Origin: Carnobacterium_A sp049673005
GTDB lineage: Bacteria > Bacillota > Bacilli > Lactobacillales > Carnobacteriaceae
Reading direction: 5' to 3'
DNA: 64,000 nt
NCBI RefSeq assembly: GCF_049673005.1
Contig: NZ_JBATXB010000111.1
Location: 62,001-126,000, forward strand
The position numbers and the translations under genes are program-made. Under the pieces are notes generated by a model. That model made no database searches and had not been told where the DNA came from. It saw only the letters and a program-made list of their open reading frames with translations. Numbering within the stretch: the first letter of the stretch is position 1; each line of letters begins with the position of its first letter. Shown in pieces: positions 45,312 to 54,187 of this stretch.

Positions 45312-45548
45312 TTATTTTTTCTTGTTTTGTTTTTCTGATTGAACTTTCATAGACGCCATCATTTGTCTAATTTTCTTTTCAGATGGTTTTTGTCCCATTT
45401 GCATCATTAACATACGTAAGGTGTCTTCATTAATAGGCGGATTGTTCTTGAAGTAATCCATCATATATTTTTTTGCTATGAAAAACCCTCCAACTAAACC
45501 GGCAATTAGTGCAACAACTATTAAAACAATTGCTAAACCTGTATTCAT
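45312..45548 (-). CDS. YneF family protein (UPF0154)
   Basis: 78-residue protein with one N-terminal membrane span (about residues 4-26, IVLIVVALIAGLVGGFFIA) and a basic cytoplasmic part with the family signature PPINEDTLRMLMMQMGQKPSEKKI. Function unknown. GGAG precedes the ATG. Lies between plsC-like and tkt; in Bacillus the yneF gene is likewise next to tkt. Confidence 0.92.
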   Translation of the reverse strand: MNTGLAIVLIVVALIAGLVGGFFIAKKYMMDYFKNNPPINEDTLRMLMMQMGQKPSEKKIRQMMASMKVQSEKQNKKK

Positions 45549-45637
45549 TTGTATTCACTCCTTTCAAACTTTCTCACTGCCTAATTGTACTAGAGTTTTG
45601 TTCAAAAATAAATAGGCAAACTGATTTCAAAAAAAAA

Positions 45638-45672
45638 ACTATGTAAATTGACGAAAAATCAATTTACATAGT
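45638..45672 (-). terminator. Intrinsic terminator after tkt
   Basis: Perfect 14-bp stem ACTATGTAAATTGA with its complement, followed by T9 on the minus strand. Confidence 0.9.
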
Positions 45673-45692
45673 CGCAAATTAAATTTTATTTT

Positions 45693-47687
45693 TTATAACT
45701 TGTTGTATTTTTCAACAATGTTTTCTACTGTAAATCCGTATTCTTTAATTACTTTATCGCCAGGTGCACTTGCACCATATTTATCGATTGCAACCATTGC
45801 TCCATCTAACCCTACGTAACGTTCCCATCCAAAACTTGAACCCATCTCAATAGAAACGCGTTTGCGAACTGCATTAGGTAGAACAGACTCTTTGTATAGT
45901 GCATCTTGCTTCTCAAATAAATCGAAACTTGGCATAGAAACGACAGAAACGTCTTTCCCTGCTGATTTAAGAGCTTTCTGTGCCTCTATTGCTAATGCAA
46001 CTTCAGACCCAGTTGCGATTAAAATACCTTCTGGAGTCTCTCCATCCTGTGGTGAAATAACATAAGCACCTTTCATTACAAAGTCTTGTGCTAAGTCCTT
46101 TGTTTTAGGCAGCACTGGTAAATTTTGACGTGACAATACTAACATCGTTGGATGATCTGTTGAATTCATAGCAATTTTCCATGCTGCAACCACTTCGTTG
46201 CCATCAGCAGGACGTAATACAGTTAAGTTAGACATACTACGTAGGCTAGAAAGATGTTCAACAGGCTCATGTGTTGGTCCGTCTTCCCCAACAGCAACTG
46301 AGTCATGTGTAAAGACGTACGTTACAGGTAGTTTAGAAATTGCTGCCAAACGAACTGCCGCTCTTAGGTAATCTGTGAAAACAAAGAATGTTCCTACGTA
46401 TGTTTTAGATCCACCATGCAAGGCAATACCGTTTGCTGCAGCTGTCATAGCAAATTCACGTACACCGTACCAAATATTTCTTCCTTCATATTGTCCAGGT
46501 TGAAAATCTTTTTCTCCTGCTACCATTGTGTTATTCGAAGAAGATAAATCTGCAGAGCCACCCCAGAAGGCAGGAACTGTTTTAGAAATAGCTGTTAACA
46601 CTTGGCTACTAGTAACACGTGAAGCTAAAGCAGAATCTCTTTCCGCAAAGCTAGGTAACTGGCTATCCCATTCTTTTGGAAGTTCATTGTTCATCGCTTG
46701 TTCAAATTGTTCTGCTAATTCTGGATATGCAGTCTGGTAATCATTAAATAATACTTGCCATTCTTTTTCTGAATGCGCACCTTTATCAACCATACATTCT
46801 TCAAAACGTTGACTTACTTCTTTTGGAACGAAAAAGTCTTTACCTTCCCAACCATAAGCTTTCTTAGCTGATTGGATGCCTTCAGCACCCAACGGAGCAC
46901 CGTGCACTTTATGAGTCCCCTCATTTGGAGCACCAAAACCAATAACCGTCTTCACTTCGATAATAGTTGGTTTTGTTGTTTCAGATTTAGCAGCTTCAAT
47001 TGCTGCGTTAATCTCTTCAATATCATTGCCATCTTTTACTAAAATATGTTGCCATTTATAAGCTTCAAAACGTTGTCCAACGTTTTCAGTAAATGCTTTT
47101 GATGTTGGTCCGTCTAAAGAAATATCGTTTGAGTCATAGAGCATGATTAGCTTCCCAAGTTCTAAATGACCAGCTAAACTAGCCGCTTCAGATGAAACCC
47201 CTTCCATTAAATCGCCATCACCACATAAAGCATAGGTATAGTGATTTACTATATTCATGTTTTCTTTGTTATATGTTGCTGCTAGATGAGCTTCTGCCAT
47301 TGCCATACCTACTGCATTTGCGATTCCTTGGCCTAATGGACCTGTTGTAGCTTCTACACCGTCTGTGAAATGCACTTCTGGATGTCCAGGAGTTTTACTA
47401 TTCCATTGGCGGAAATTTTTCAAATCTTCAATTGAAACATCATAGCCTGCTAAATGCAATAAGCTATAAAGCATGATTGATCCGTGTCCAGCAGAAAGGA
47501 CGAAACGATCACGATCCACCCATTTCGAATTTTTAGGGTTCACTTTTAAGTGTTTTGTCCAAAGTGTATAAGCCATTGGAGCTGCTCCCATTGGTAATCC
47601 AGGGTGCCCAGAGTTGGCTTTTTGAACCCCATCCATACTAAGTGTTCTTATCGTATTAATCGCTAACTGGTCAGTGTTGTCAAACAA
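45693..47687 (-). CDS. tkt: Transketolase
   Basis: Thiamine-diphosphate enzyme of the pentose phosphate pathway moving two-carbon units. 664 residues. Substrate/TPP features: ANSGHPGLPMGAAP, TPP/Mg motif ALCGDGDLMEGVSSEA ... DSNDISLDG, catalytic Glu region REFAMTAAANGIAL and VFTHDSVAVGEDGPTHEPVE. Start is TTG 47687-47685 with GAGG nine bases upstream, giving MFDNTDQLAIN, the usual N-terminus. Monocistronic between its promoter and terminator. Confidence 0.97.
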   Translation of the reverse strand: MFDNTDQLAINTIRTLSMDGVQKANSGHPGLPMGAAPMAYTLWTKHLKVNPKNSKWVDRDRFVLSAGHGSIMLYSLLHLAGYDVSIEDLKNFRQWNSKTPGHPEVHFTDGVEATTGPLGQGIANAVGMAMAEAHLAATYNKENMNIVNHYTYALCGDGDLMEGVSSEAASLAGHLELGKLIMLYDSNDISLDGPTSKAFTENVGQRFEAYKWQHILVKDGNDIEEINAAIEAAKSETTKPTIIEVKTVIGFGAPNEGTHKVHGAPLGAEGIQSAKKAYGWEGKDFFVPKEVSQRFEECMVDKGAHSEKEWQVLFNDYQTAYPELAEQFEQAMNNELPKEWDSQLPSFAERDSALASRVTSSQVLTAISKTVPAFWGGSADLSSSNNTMVAGEKDFQPGQYEGRNIWYGVREFAMTAAANGIALHGGSKTYVGTFFVFTDYLRAAVRLAAISKLPVTYVFTHDSVAVGEDGPTHEPVEHLSSLRSMSNLTVLRPADGNEVVAAWKIAMNSTDHPTMLVLSRQNLPVLPKTKDLAQDFVMKGAYVISPQDGETPEGILIATGSEVALAIEAQKALKSAGKDVSVVSMPSFDLFEKQDALYKESVLPNAVRKRVSIEMGSSFGWERYVGLDGAMVAIDKYGASAPGDKVIKEYGFTVENIVEKYNKL

Positions 47688-47717
47688 TTAAATCATCCTC
47701 TCAATTGTGTTAACTCT

Positions 47718-47746
47718 ATTTTACTGTTTTTTAGCTTTTAAATCAA
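47718..47746 (-). promoter_or_regulatory. Promoter of tkt
   Basis: Minus strand TTGATT (47746-47741), 17-base spacer, TAAAAT (47723-47718), about 30 bases before the TTG start. Confidence 0.6.
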
Positions 47747-47772
47747 CGGTTGAAAGCTATATAGGTAAAATA

Positions 47773-47786
47773 AGTATTTTTATACT
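47773..47786 (-). terminator. Weak AT-rich hairpin after DUF896 gene
   Basis: AGTAT/ATACT with 4-base loop, minus-strand tail TATTTTACC. Poor terminator; read-through into tkt is possible. Confidence 0.3.
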
Positions 47787-47793
47787 CTTTATC

Positions 47794-48033
47794 TTAACGG
47801 TCATGAAGACCTTTTTCTTTTTGGATTTTCTTTAATTTTTCTGGTGTTACATCATTTCCTTTTTCATCAACAACCTTTAATCCCTCAATGTGGTTACGCA
47901 TACCTCCTCTAAAAGCAGCTAAATAGGCTTCTCTTAATTTTTTTTGCTCTGCCTGTTCAGTAATAGTTAGACCCTCATTTTTAGATTTTTTTGCTAAGGC
48001 ATTGATTCTTGCAATTCTTTCTTTAGATATCAT
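47794..48033 (-). CDS. DUF896 domain-containing protein (UPF0291, YnzC-like)
   Basis: 79-residue basic, helical cytoplasmic protein; signature MISKERIARINALAKKSK and EQKKLREAYLAAFRGGMRNHIEGLKVVD. Function unknown; the B. subtilis relative YnzC belongs to the SOS operon divergent from lexA. Start ATG has GAGG eight bases upstream; the GTG three codons earlier overlaps it. Here it is likewise divergent from lexA, but yneA and yneB are absent between them. Confidence 0.9.
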   Translation of the reverse strand: MISKERIARINALAKKSKNEGLTITEQAEQKKLREAYLAAFRGGMRNHIEGLKVVDEKGNDVTPEKLKKIQKEKGLHDR

Positions 48034-48065
48034 TTTATACACCTCTTAATTCTTATTATTTAAAT

Positions 48066-48073
48066 ACTATACC
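48066..48073 (-). promoter_or_regulatory. Extended -10 of DUF896 gene
   Basis: Minus strand TGGTATAGT (TATAGT at 48071-48066); no good -35. Confidence 0.4.
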
Positions 48074-48115
48074 AAAAATATTTCGCCAATGCATTAAAAT
48101 CGTTTTAAATGCTAG

Positions 48116-48129
48116 CGAACATTTGTTTG
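48116..48129. promoter_or_regulatory. LexA (SOS) box
   Basis: CGAACATTTGTTTG, one base off the Gram-positive CGAAC-N4-GTTCG consensus. It overlaps the lexA -35 box, fitting autorepression, and lies about 45 bases upstream of the divergent DUF896 -10. Confidence 0.85.
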
Positions 48130-48155
48130 ATTCAATGGTAAATTTATGTTATTCT
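48127..48155 (+). promoter_or_regulatory. Promoter of lexA
   Basis: TTGATT (48127-48132), 17-base spacer, TGTTATTCT extended -10 (TATTCT 48150-48155). Confidence 0.65.
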
Positions 48156-48193
48156 TTATAAGAAATAATAAAAGAATTGAGGTGCATCTATTT

Positions 48194-48817
48194 ATGCGTA
48201 AAACACCAGAATCAAGACAAATTGAGGTCTTGCAATACATTCATGATCAAGTAAAATTAAAAGGTTACCCACCAACCGTACGTGAAATTGGAACAGCTGT
48301 TTCACTATCTTCTACTTCAACTGTACACGGTCATTTGTCGCGACTTGAGAAGAACGGGTTTATACAAAGAGACCCTAGCAAACCACGAGCGATTGAATTA
48401 ACTTCAAAAGGATTAACAAAATTAGGGATTCAACTTGAACAGATACCTTTGTTAGGAACAGTCGCGGCAGGTGAACCTATTTTAGCTGTCGAAGAAGCCT
48501 CTGATTATTTTCCGCTTCCTCCTAATTTAAGACAAGAAAGCGATACTCTATTTATGTTGACAATACGTGGCGAAAGCATGATTAATGCTGGAATTTTTGA
48601 TGGAGATGAAGTAATTGTTCGCAAACAATCTAGCGCAAACAACGGAGATATCGTTATCGCTCTAACGAATGAAGATGAAGCAACTTGTAAAAGATTTTAC
48701 CGTGAGGACAATTATTATCGTCTTCAACCAGAAAATGATTCTATGAATGATATTCTATTAGATGAAGTAACAATCCTTGGTAAAGTAGTCAGTTTATACC
48801 GCAGTCATATTTTTTAA
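48194..48817 (+). CDS. lexA: SOS response repressor LexA
   Basis: DNA-binding repressor that self-cleaves with RecA-ssDNA. 207 residues: winged HTH (YPPTVREIGTAVSLSSTSTVHGHL), cleavage site A92-G93 in GTVAAGEPI, catalytic serine S128 in RGESMINAGIFDGD and lysine K166 in DEATCKRFYR. Start chosen at ATG 48194 (MRKTPESRQ), with GAGG upstream; the 16-residue longer frame covers the promoter and is rejected. Controlled by its own LexA box. Confidence 0.97.
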   Translation: MRKTPESRQIEVLQYIHDQVKLKGYPPTVREIGTAVSLSSTSTVHGHLSRLEKNGFIQRDPSKPRAIELTSKGLTKLGIQLEQIPLLGTVAAGEPILAVEEASDYFPLPPNLRQESDTLFMLTIRGESMINAGIFDGDEVIVRKQSSANNGDIVIALTNEDEATCKRFYREDNYYRLQPENDSMNDILLDEVTILGKVVSLYRSHIF

Positions 48818-48836
48818 TTTTTATAACAGTAATTCA

Positions 48837-48893
48837 AAAAAAGCACGTCTTTAGATTTATGGAGAAACCATAAATAAAAGACGTGCTTTTTTT
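48837..48893. terminator. Bidirectional terminator between lexA and apt
   Basis: Long two-part stem: AAAAAAGCACGTCTTT with AAAGACGTGCTTTTTT, inner ATTTATGG with CCATAAAT. T runs on both strands. Confidence 0.9.
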
Positions 48894-48940
48894 AATCGTT
48901 AAATTTATTAAGTCTTGAAACTATAATATAACAAGTACCT

Positions 48941-49453
48941 TTAATATTCCATTAATGCTAGAATATCATAACCTTCAATTTTATTACGACCTTTTAGCTC
49001 ACTTAACTCTACTAAAAAGGCTGTTCCAACTACTTCTCCGCCTAATTGTTCAATCAACTTAATAGTCGCTGCAATCGTGCCTCCTGTTGCCAACAAATCA
49101 TCACAAACTAGCACCTTTTGACCTGGTTTAATAGCATCTTTATGGATTTGTAAGACGTCATTTCCGTATTCTAAGCCATAACTAACTTCTACTGTTTCAC
49201 GCGGCAATTTCCCTTTTTTTCGAGCGGGAGCAAACCCAATACCTAACTCATAAGCTACTGGACAACCAACAATAAAACCGCGTGCTTCCGGTCCTACGAT
49301 CATATCTACACCTTTATCTTTTGCATATTTACTAATTTCATTTGTAGCGTATCGATAAGCTTCACCATCTGCCATTAAGGGAGAAATGTCACGAAAAATA
49401 ATTCCTTTTTCTGGAAAATCAGGTACATCTGCTATATATTTTTTTAAATCCAT
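48941..49453 (-). CDS. apt: Adenine phosphoribosyltransferase
   Basis: Salvages adenine to AMP with PRPP. 170 residues; PRPP-binding motif VLVCDDLLATGGTIAA (about 115-130) and N-terminal FPEKGIIFRDISPLMADG. GGAGGTAAATTTTA precedes the ATG. Follows recJ by 23 bases, the usual Firmicutes recJ-apt order. Confidence 0.96.
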   Translation of the reverse strand: MDLKKYIADVPDFPEKGIIFRDISPLMADGEAYRYATNEISKYAKDKGVDMIVGPEARGFIVGCPVAYELGIGFAPARKKGKLPRETVEVSYGLEYGNDVLQIHKDAIKPGQKVLVCDDLLATGGTIAATIKLIEQLGGEVVGTAFLVELSELKGRNKIEGYDILALMEY

Positions 49454-49476
49454 TAAAATTTACCTCCGTTTCAAAA

Positions 49477-51813
49477 TTATGACTCTTTCTTTATTTGAAG
49501 TTTAATCCACTCTTCTAGTTCTGTAAAACGACTGTAAATAAGTATTTCTTCTGCAGCAAACTTACCCAATCGTTTTTTATATACTTTAGTATCTGTTAAT
49601 TCTTTTTTTTCAATATTCGAAGCTATATTCATAATACCATCTTGTATTGTAACAAAACCAGCTTCAAAAAACACGTTGATTATAAAAATCAGCATATTTT
49701 CTTTTATTTTTAAATGTCCTGACAATAGTTTAGTTTTATGTCTAGCATCAATATCTTTATGTGAGGCGATGTATTTAAACACATGTGAAAATTGTATCCG
49801 ACTTGGTATGCCATCTAAATAGGCACTCTCTTGATTAAAGAAACTCGCATAAATACTAGTTGGTTTACTTCCTTGTAAAAGTTTACTTAATAATTCTAAA
49901 TCATCTGGACAATCTACCAAAACAAGTTTATCTGTTTTCATTTCAAAGTGCTCACTATCCTTCAATTCAGTTATAAAGTGAGTATAACCCGTTCTGGGAA
50001 TATCTTCTTGATATTTTCTCACATTTTTTTCATTAAAAAAGATGTAATCAGCCTCTGGTAATTGCCATATGGTTGATGAAATATTAGTGCTTCTTAAATC
50101 AAATAGTTGAGTTCCTTTAACAACTATATCATCTAGCATTAGTTGTGGTTTACGTAAACCATTCCATTCATTAATATTAAGTTTTCCTACAACCGATAGT
50201 TCAGCTTTTGCTCCTATTTTCTCAGCCATAGCTCCAAGATGAAAACCTATAGCATCAAGTGTTTCGTTCTCTTCAATCAATTGCAATTTCAGATGCGTTT
50301 TTTCACTACCGATTCTTTTAATCTCTTGAACGTGAACTTTTTCAAAAAGAAAAACAGGTTTTGGATTATCTGTACCAAAAGGTGCTAATTTTTGAAACTC
50401 TTCAATTGATGACAACTCAACATCTGCTATATGTAATTTTTTATCAACTACATGTGATTCTTCTAACAGCATGCTTCCTTGTTTTTGTTGTAAAAAAGCG
50501 TTAAGTTCTATTTTTATACTAGCTATATTATCAATTGGTAAAGTGAGCCCCGCCGCCATATGGTGACCACCAAATTTTGTTAATAAATGATCCGTGTCTT
50601 GAAGACCATTGTATAAGTGATAGACTGGTGTGCTCCTACCAGAACCTTTTGCATAGCCTTTTTCTTGATCGATGTTCAAAATAATAGCTGGTTTGCCAGT
50701 TTTCGATACTACTTTACTCGCTACAATCCCTAGTACTCCTTCATGCCAACCTTCTTTTGCCAGCACATAAACACCTTGATCAGGATCTTCATACTCAACC
50801 ATCTCTAAAGCTTCCGCAGTTATTTCTGCTACGATCAATTGTCTTTCGCTATTTTTTTTATTTATCATTTCTGATAAACGAAGCGCCTCTTCCTCATCAA
50901 AAGTGGTCAATAATTCAACAGCTGGACCCGCATCTCCCAAGCGTCCAACAGCATTCAGACGTGGCGCCAAAGTAAATCCTATTGTTTCTTCGTCAGCTTC
51001 ACTTTGCTTAATACTAGCAATTTTGAATAGAGCCATTAGCCCTATTCTTTGTGATTCCTTTAATATTGCTAAACCTTGTTTAACTAGCGCTCGATTTTCC
51101 CCTGTTAGACTAACTAAATCAGCTATCGTTCCAATTGCTACTAAATCCAGCATTTCTAAAGGTATTTCTCCTAACAAAGCGGTAGCTAATTTAAAAGCTA
51201 CACCTACTCCAGCTAAGTCTTTAAATGGATAATCTGCATTTGGATGTTTAGGATGAATTATCGCATAGGCATCAGGTAGAGTGCTTTGTAATTCATGATG
51301 ATCTGTTACTACCACATCAACACCTAACTCATTTGCTTTTGAGATGGCTTCATGTCCTGACACACCATTATCACATGTTAAGATTAATTCTGTACCTTCT
51401 GATATCAATTTTTCAAAAACGACTGTATTAGGTCCGTAACCATCAGTAAACCGATTCGGAATATAATAATTTACCTCTCCACCAATCATCTCAATGGCTT
51501 CTTTTAAAACTGCTGTGCTCGTAATTCCATCTGCATCATAATCACCATATACCGTAATTAATTGACCTTTCTCAATAGCTTCCATAATGCGAGTAACGGC
51601 TTTTTCCATATCATTTAAAAGATAGGGATCATGAATCCAAGAATCATTTGGATTTATAAAATTTTGAATCTTTTCTACAGAATCTAAACCTCTTTGTAAG
51701 CAGAGAGAAATAAAAAGTGGAGTATATTTAGATTCTAGTTCTTTTTTTTCTATTTCATTAACATTATCATATTGTGTTTTTATAACTTTCCATTTATCTT
51801 TTGTCGTTGACAA
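49477..51813 (-). CDS. recJ: Single-stranded-DNA-specific exonuclease RecJ
   Basis: 5'-3' ssDNA exonuclease in recombination and repair. 778 residues: DHH domain (TVYGDYDADGITSTAVL, TCDNGVSGHEA, VVTDHHELQ), DHHA1 domain with GGHHMAAGLTL, an OB-fold and a Firmicutes-type C-terminal extension. Start is TTG 51813-51811 with GGGAG nine bases upstream. Co-transcribed with apt. Confidence 0.95.
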   Translation of the reverse strand: MSTTKDKWKVIKTQYDNVNEIEKKELESKYTPLFISLCLQRGLDSVEKIQNFINPNDSWIHDPYLLNDMEKAVTRIMEAIEKGQLITVYGDYDADGITSTAVLKEAIEMIGGEVNYYIPNRFTDGYGPNTVVFEKLISEGTELILTCDNGVSGHEAISKANELGVDVVVTDHHELQSTLPDAYAIIHPKHPNADYPFKDLAGVGVAFKLATALLGEIPLEMLDLVAIGTIADLVSLTGENRALVKQGLAILKESQRIGLMALFKIASIKQSEADEETIGFTLAPRLNAVGRLGDAGPAVELLTTFDEEEALRLSEMINKKNSERQLIVAEITAEALEMVEYEDPDQGVYVLAKEGWHEGVLGIVASKVVSKTGKPAIILNIDQEKGYAKGSGRSTPVYHLYNGLQDTDHLLTKFGGHHMAAGLTLPIDNIASIKIELNAFLQQKQGSMLLEESHVVDKKLHIADVELSSIEEFQKLAPFGTDNPKPVFLFEKVHVQEIKRIGSEKTHLKLQLIEENETLDAIGFHLGAMAEKIGAKAELSVVGKLNINEWNGLRKPQLMLDDIVVKGTQLFDLRSTNISSTIWQLPEADYIFFNEKNVRKYQEDIPRTGYTHFITELKDSEHFEMKTDKLVLVDCPDDLELLSKLLQGSKPTSIYASFFNQESAYLDGIPSRIQFSHVFKYIASHKDIDARHKTKLLSGHLKIKENMLIFIINVFFEAGFVTIQDGIMNIASNIEKKELTDTKVYKKRLGKFAAEEILIYSRFTELEEWIKLQIKKES

Positions 51814-51870
51814 ATCGTTTCACTCCCAACTTCAATAGTATACCAAAAATCACTGAAAAATGAATGCACA

Positions 51871-51907
51871 ACGAAAAAACTTTCCTTTTTCAGGAAAGTT
51901 TTTTCGT
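51871..51907 (-). terminator. Intrinsic terminator after degV
   Basis: ACGAAAAAACTTTCCT with AGGAAAGTTTTTTCGT, 5-base loop; T run on the minus strand. Confidence 0.88.
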
Positions 51908-51917
51908 TTTTTAGATT

Positions 51918-52784
51918 TTACTCTTCAGTAACGATGATTCCAATTCCGATTAATCCAGGACCAGTGTGAACCCCTAAGGCCGGACTAACTTCTCCTTCGA
52001 AAACCTCATCAAATAAAGGCAATTCTTTCAGTAGACTAGAACGTATCTCTTCTACTTGAGATTTAGCTGTTTTCCCACCATACGCAATAGCTAAGTTATA
52101 TTTCTTTGCATTTCCTGCGAATTCAGCTGTTAGATCGATAGCTTTTTGAACACTTTTTTTATTTCCTCTTACTTTAGCAACTGTATCATATACACCATCT
52201 TCATTACAGGTAATAACTGGTTTTAAATTTAGCATATTTCCTAAAATCGATGCTACCAAACCAATTCGACCGCCTTTTTGTAAATATTCAAGAGTTGGCA
52301 CATGGAAAAAAATTTTTGATTTTAAAACATCCTCTTCTAATTTCGTCTTAATGGTTTCCCAGTTTAACCCAGCTTCAACGTATTTAAAAGCTTGAACAGC
52401 AATTAGCCCACTACCTACACCAATATTCTTGGAATCTATTGTTAAAATATCCATATCAGTAAAACTTTCTGAAATTACTCTGACCATGTTATTTGTTCCA
52501 CTTAATCCGCTAGAAATAGTAACACATATTACTTTATCAAAGCCTTCATCTTGTATTTTTTTGAAAATAGTTGAAATAACCTCTCCACTAGGAAGCGAAG
52601 TCGTTGGGATTTCATCAGGTAAACGGTCATAAACTTCTTGAGGACTGATGTTTACATTGTCTATAAATTCTTCATTTTTATAAATAATTTTAAGTGGAAT
52701 AACATTCATATTTCCTAATTTAACGTACTCTTCAGGAACATTGGAACCTGAGTCAACCAAGTAAGCAACTTTTTCTTTATTCAT
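51918..52784 (-). CDS. DegV family fatty-acid-binding protein
   Basis: 288-residue two-domain protein that binds long-chain fatty acids; relatives (FakB) present fatty acid to the kinase FakA, but which role this copy has is unknown. VAYLVDSGSNVP near the start and VTISSGLSGTNNM carry the ligand-contacting residues; C-terminus has HTGPGLIGIGI. Start ATG has GAGG eight bases upstream; the seven-residue longer frame overlaps the upstream gene. Directly follows the DUF1836 gene, likely one operon. Confidence 0.92.
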   Translation of the reverse strand: MNKEKVAYLVDSGSNVPEEYVKLGNMNVIPLKIIYKNEEFIDNVNISPQEVYDRLPDEIPTTSLPSGEVISTIFKKIQDEGFDKVICVTISSGLSGTNNMVRVISESFTDMDILTIDSKNIGVGSGLIAVQAFKYVEAGLNWETIKTKLEEDVLKSKIFFHVPTLEYLQKGGRIGLVASILGNMLNLKPVITCNEDGVYDTVAKVRGNKKSVQKAIDLTAEFAGNAKKYNLAIAYGGKTAKSQVEEIRSSLLKELPLFDEVFEGEVSPALGVHTGPGLIGIGIIVTEE

Positions 52785-52794
52785 ATCATTTACC

Positions 52795-53379
52795 TCACAA
52801 TTCATTTTTCATATTATTTTTTTCAGTGTTAGATTTATTGTTTTTAACAAAGACAAGAACTTTTTGAGTTGTAATTTTTGATGCAACAGCTATACAAGAA
52901 GTACGCACAACTAGATTCTCTATTTCGGTATTATTAGGCATTAAAGGTAACGGTTGATTCTTATTCATTTCTATATGTGAAGCAATAGCACTTAAAGCCG
53001 CTTCTTGTTCGGTACAAAATAAGTCATATGCTTCTCTAATCCCACTTACAGAGGCTTGGTACGTAATACCTTCTTTAACTTCTGAAATAGTTAAAACTTG
53101 TTTCAATACAGATATAGCAATTAAATAAGCTAAATGCTTTTTATTGTATCTTTTTTTTATTGGAGCAGGGATTAAATCTAACTTGACATAATTATTCACC
53201 ATAGATGCCGTAATTATTTTATCTTGTTTTTCTGGTTTGAAAACATAAAGATAATTATCTATTAGGTTTAACACCTGATCCATATATAAATCAAAATCTG
53301 GCAATTCTTCCCAGCGTGGGAAATTAAATTGCGTTATCTCTTTAGTCCAATCAATGAGTTTTTCTTCCAAATCAGTCAA
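52795..53379 (-). CDS. DUF1836 domain-containing protein
   Basis: 194-residue cytoplasmic protein of the DUF1836 family (WEELPDFDLYMDQVLNLID, ITASMVNNYVKLDLIPAPIKKRYNKKHLAYLI). The VNNYVK...KKRY part looks like a MerR-type helix-turn-helix, so DNA binding is plausible but unproven. TTG start (53379-53377) with AGGTGG just upstream. Pairs with degV downstream, a recurrent Lactobacillales arrangement. Promoter at 53414-53442. Confidence 0.85.
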   Translation of the reverse strand: MTDLEEKLIDWTKEITQFNFPRWEELPDFDLYMDQVLNLIDNYLYVFKPEKQDKIITASMVNNYVKLDLIPAPIKKRYNKKHLAYLIAISVLKQVLTISEVKEGITYQASVSGIREAYDLFCTEQEAALSAIASHIEMNKNQPLPLMPNNTEIENLVVRTSCIAVASKITTQKVLVFVKNNKSNTEKNNMKNEL

Positions 53380-53413
53380 TTTACCACCTATTCCCCTTAA
53401 CTTCTATTAAGAT

Positions 53414-53442
53414 ATTCTACCATATATATTACATCTAGACAA
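53414..53442 (-). promoter_or_regulatory. Promoter of DUF1836-degV
   Basis: Minus strand TTGTCT (53442-53437), 17-base spacer, TGGTAGAAT extended -10 (TAGAAT 53419-53414). The remaining spacer up to 53578 shows no ORF. Confidence 0.55.
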
Positions 53443-53578
53443 ACTAGTTACAATAACTAGGTGAGTATGTAATCTAACGTATTCTGTTCTTGTATGCTTA
53501 TTTTCTAGAAAGATTGCTTTTAAATACTATTATCCCTTTATTCTCATCTAATTCTTACTATCTCTTTCTAGTTTTTCA

Positions 53579-53614
53579 AAAAAAAAGGCTACACGAATCT
53601 GCATTCGCGGCGCC
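53579..53614 (-). terminator. Intrinsic terminator after LapA-domain gene
   Basis: Minus strand GGC-CGAAT ... ATTCG-GCC interrupted stem with loop GCAG, followed by T8. Confidence 0.7.
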
Positions 53615-53682
53615 TCAAAAACATATTTTTCTTAACTAGCAACAATTAACTCTACTCGATAAGATTCCAAGAAATACAAAAT

Positions 53683-54099
53683 CTATTTTCCTTCTAAAAA
53701 AGAATCTGAATAGGTGGTGTGAGTCATTCTATCTATTAATTCTTTTTCCAAGCTATTTATCTTAGTAATTTTAATTTCTATTTCTTCATTTTTTTGTGCA
53801 ATTTTTTCTTCGTATTTCATTTTTTGTTGTTCTAATTCTTTTTGTTTAATTTCTTCTGCATTCGATATTTCTACTTCATAATGCTTCATTTGTTTTTTTG
53901 TTTTAAAAGCTGTACTAGTGGCTATTAAGACAGTAACCAATGCTCCAATAAAAAGAGAGCCTAAAATAATCATAATTAATGGCCAAGAAACTAATGTGAA
54001 CCCGAAGTTAACCGGTACAACCTCCACATTCATTACAGCAAACAAAGAAATCAGCAAAATTAGAATGATAGCTAGAATAGTCGCCCATTGTTTTTTCAT
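53683..54099 (-). CDS. LapA-domain (DUF1049) membrane protein
   Basis: 138 residues: two membrane spans (about 5-25 and 38-62) separated by the LapA signature MNVEVVPVNFGFTLVSWPL, then a long charged coiled coil (residues ~75-125). LapA in Enterobacteria acts in LPS regulation; in Gram-positives, without LPS, the role is unknown. GAGGGG precedes the ATG. An extended -10 TGCTAAAAT lies at about 54149-54157 on the minus strand. Confidence 0.82.
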   Translation of the reverse strand: MKKQWATILAIILILLISLFAVMNVEVVPVNFGFTLVSWPLIMIILGSLFIGALVTVLIATSTAFKTKKQMKHYEVEISNAEEIKQKELEQQKMKYEEKIAQKNEEIEIKITKINSLEKELIDRMTHTTYSDSFLEGK

Positions 54100-54187
54100 C
54101 GTTTACCCCTCTCTTCTTTTAATAATTCTACAAATACTTATTGTTATTATTTTAGCATAATAAAACAGAAGCCCCTAATAATATACT

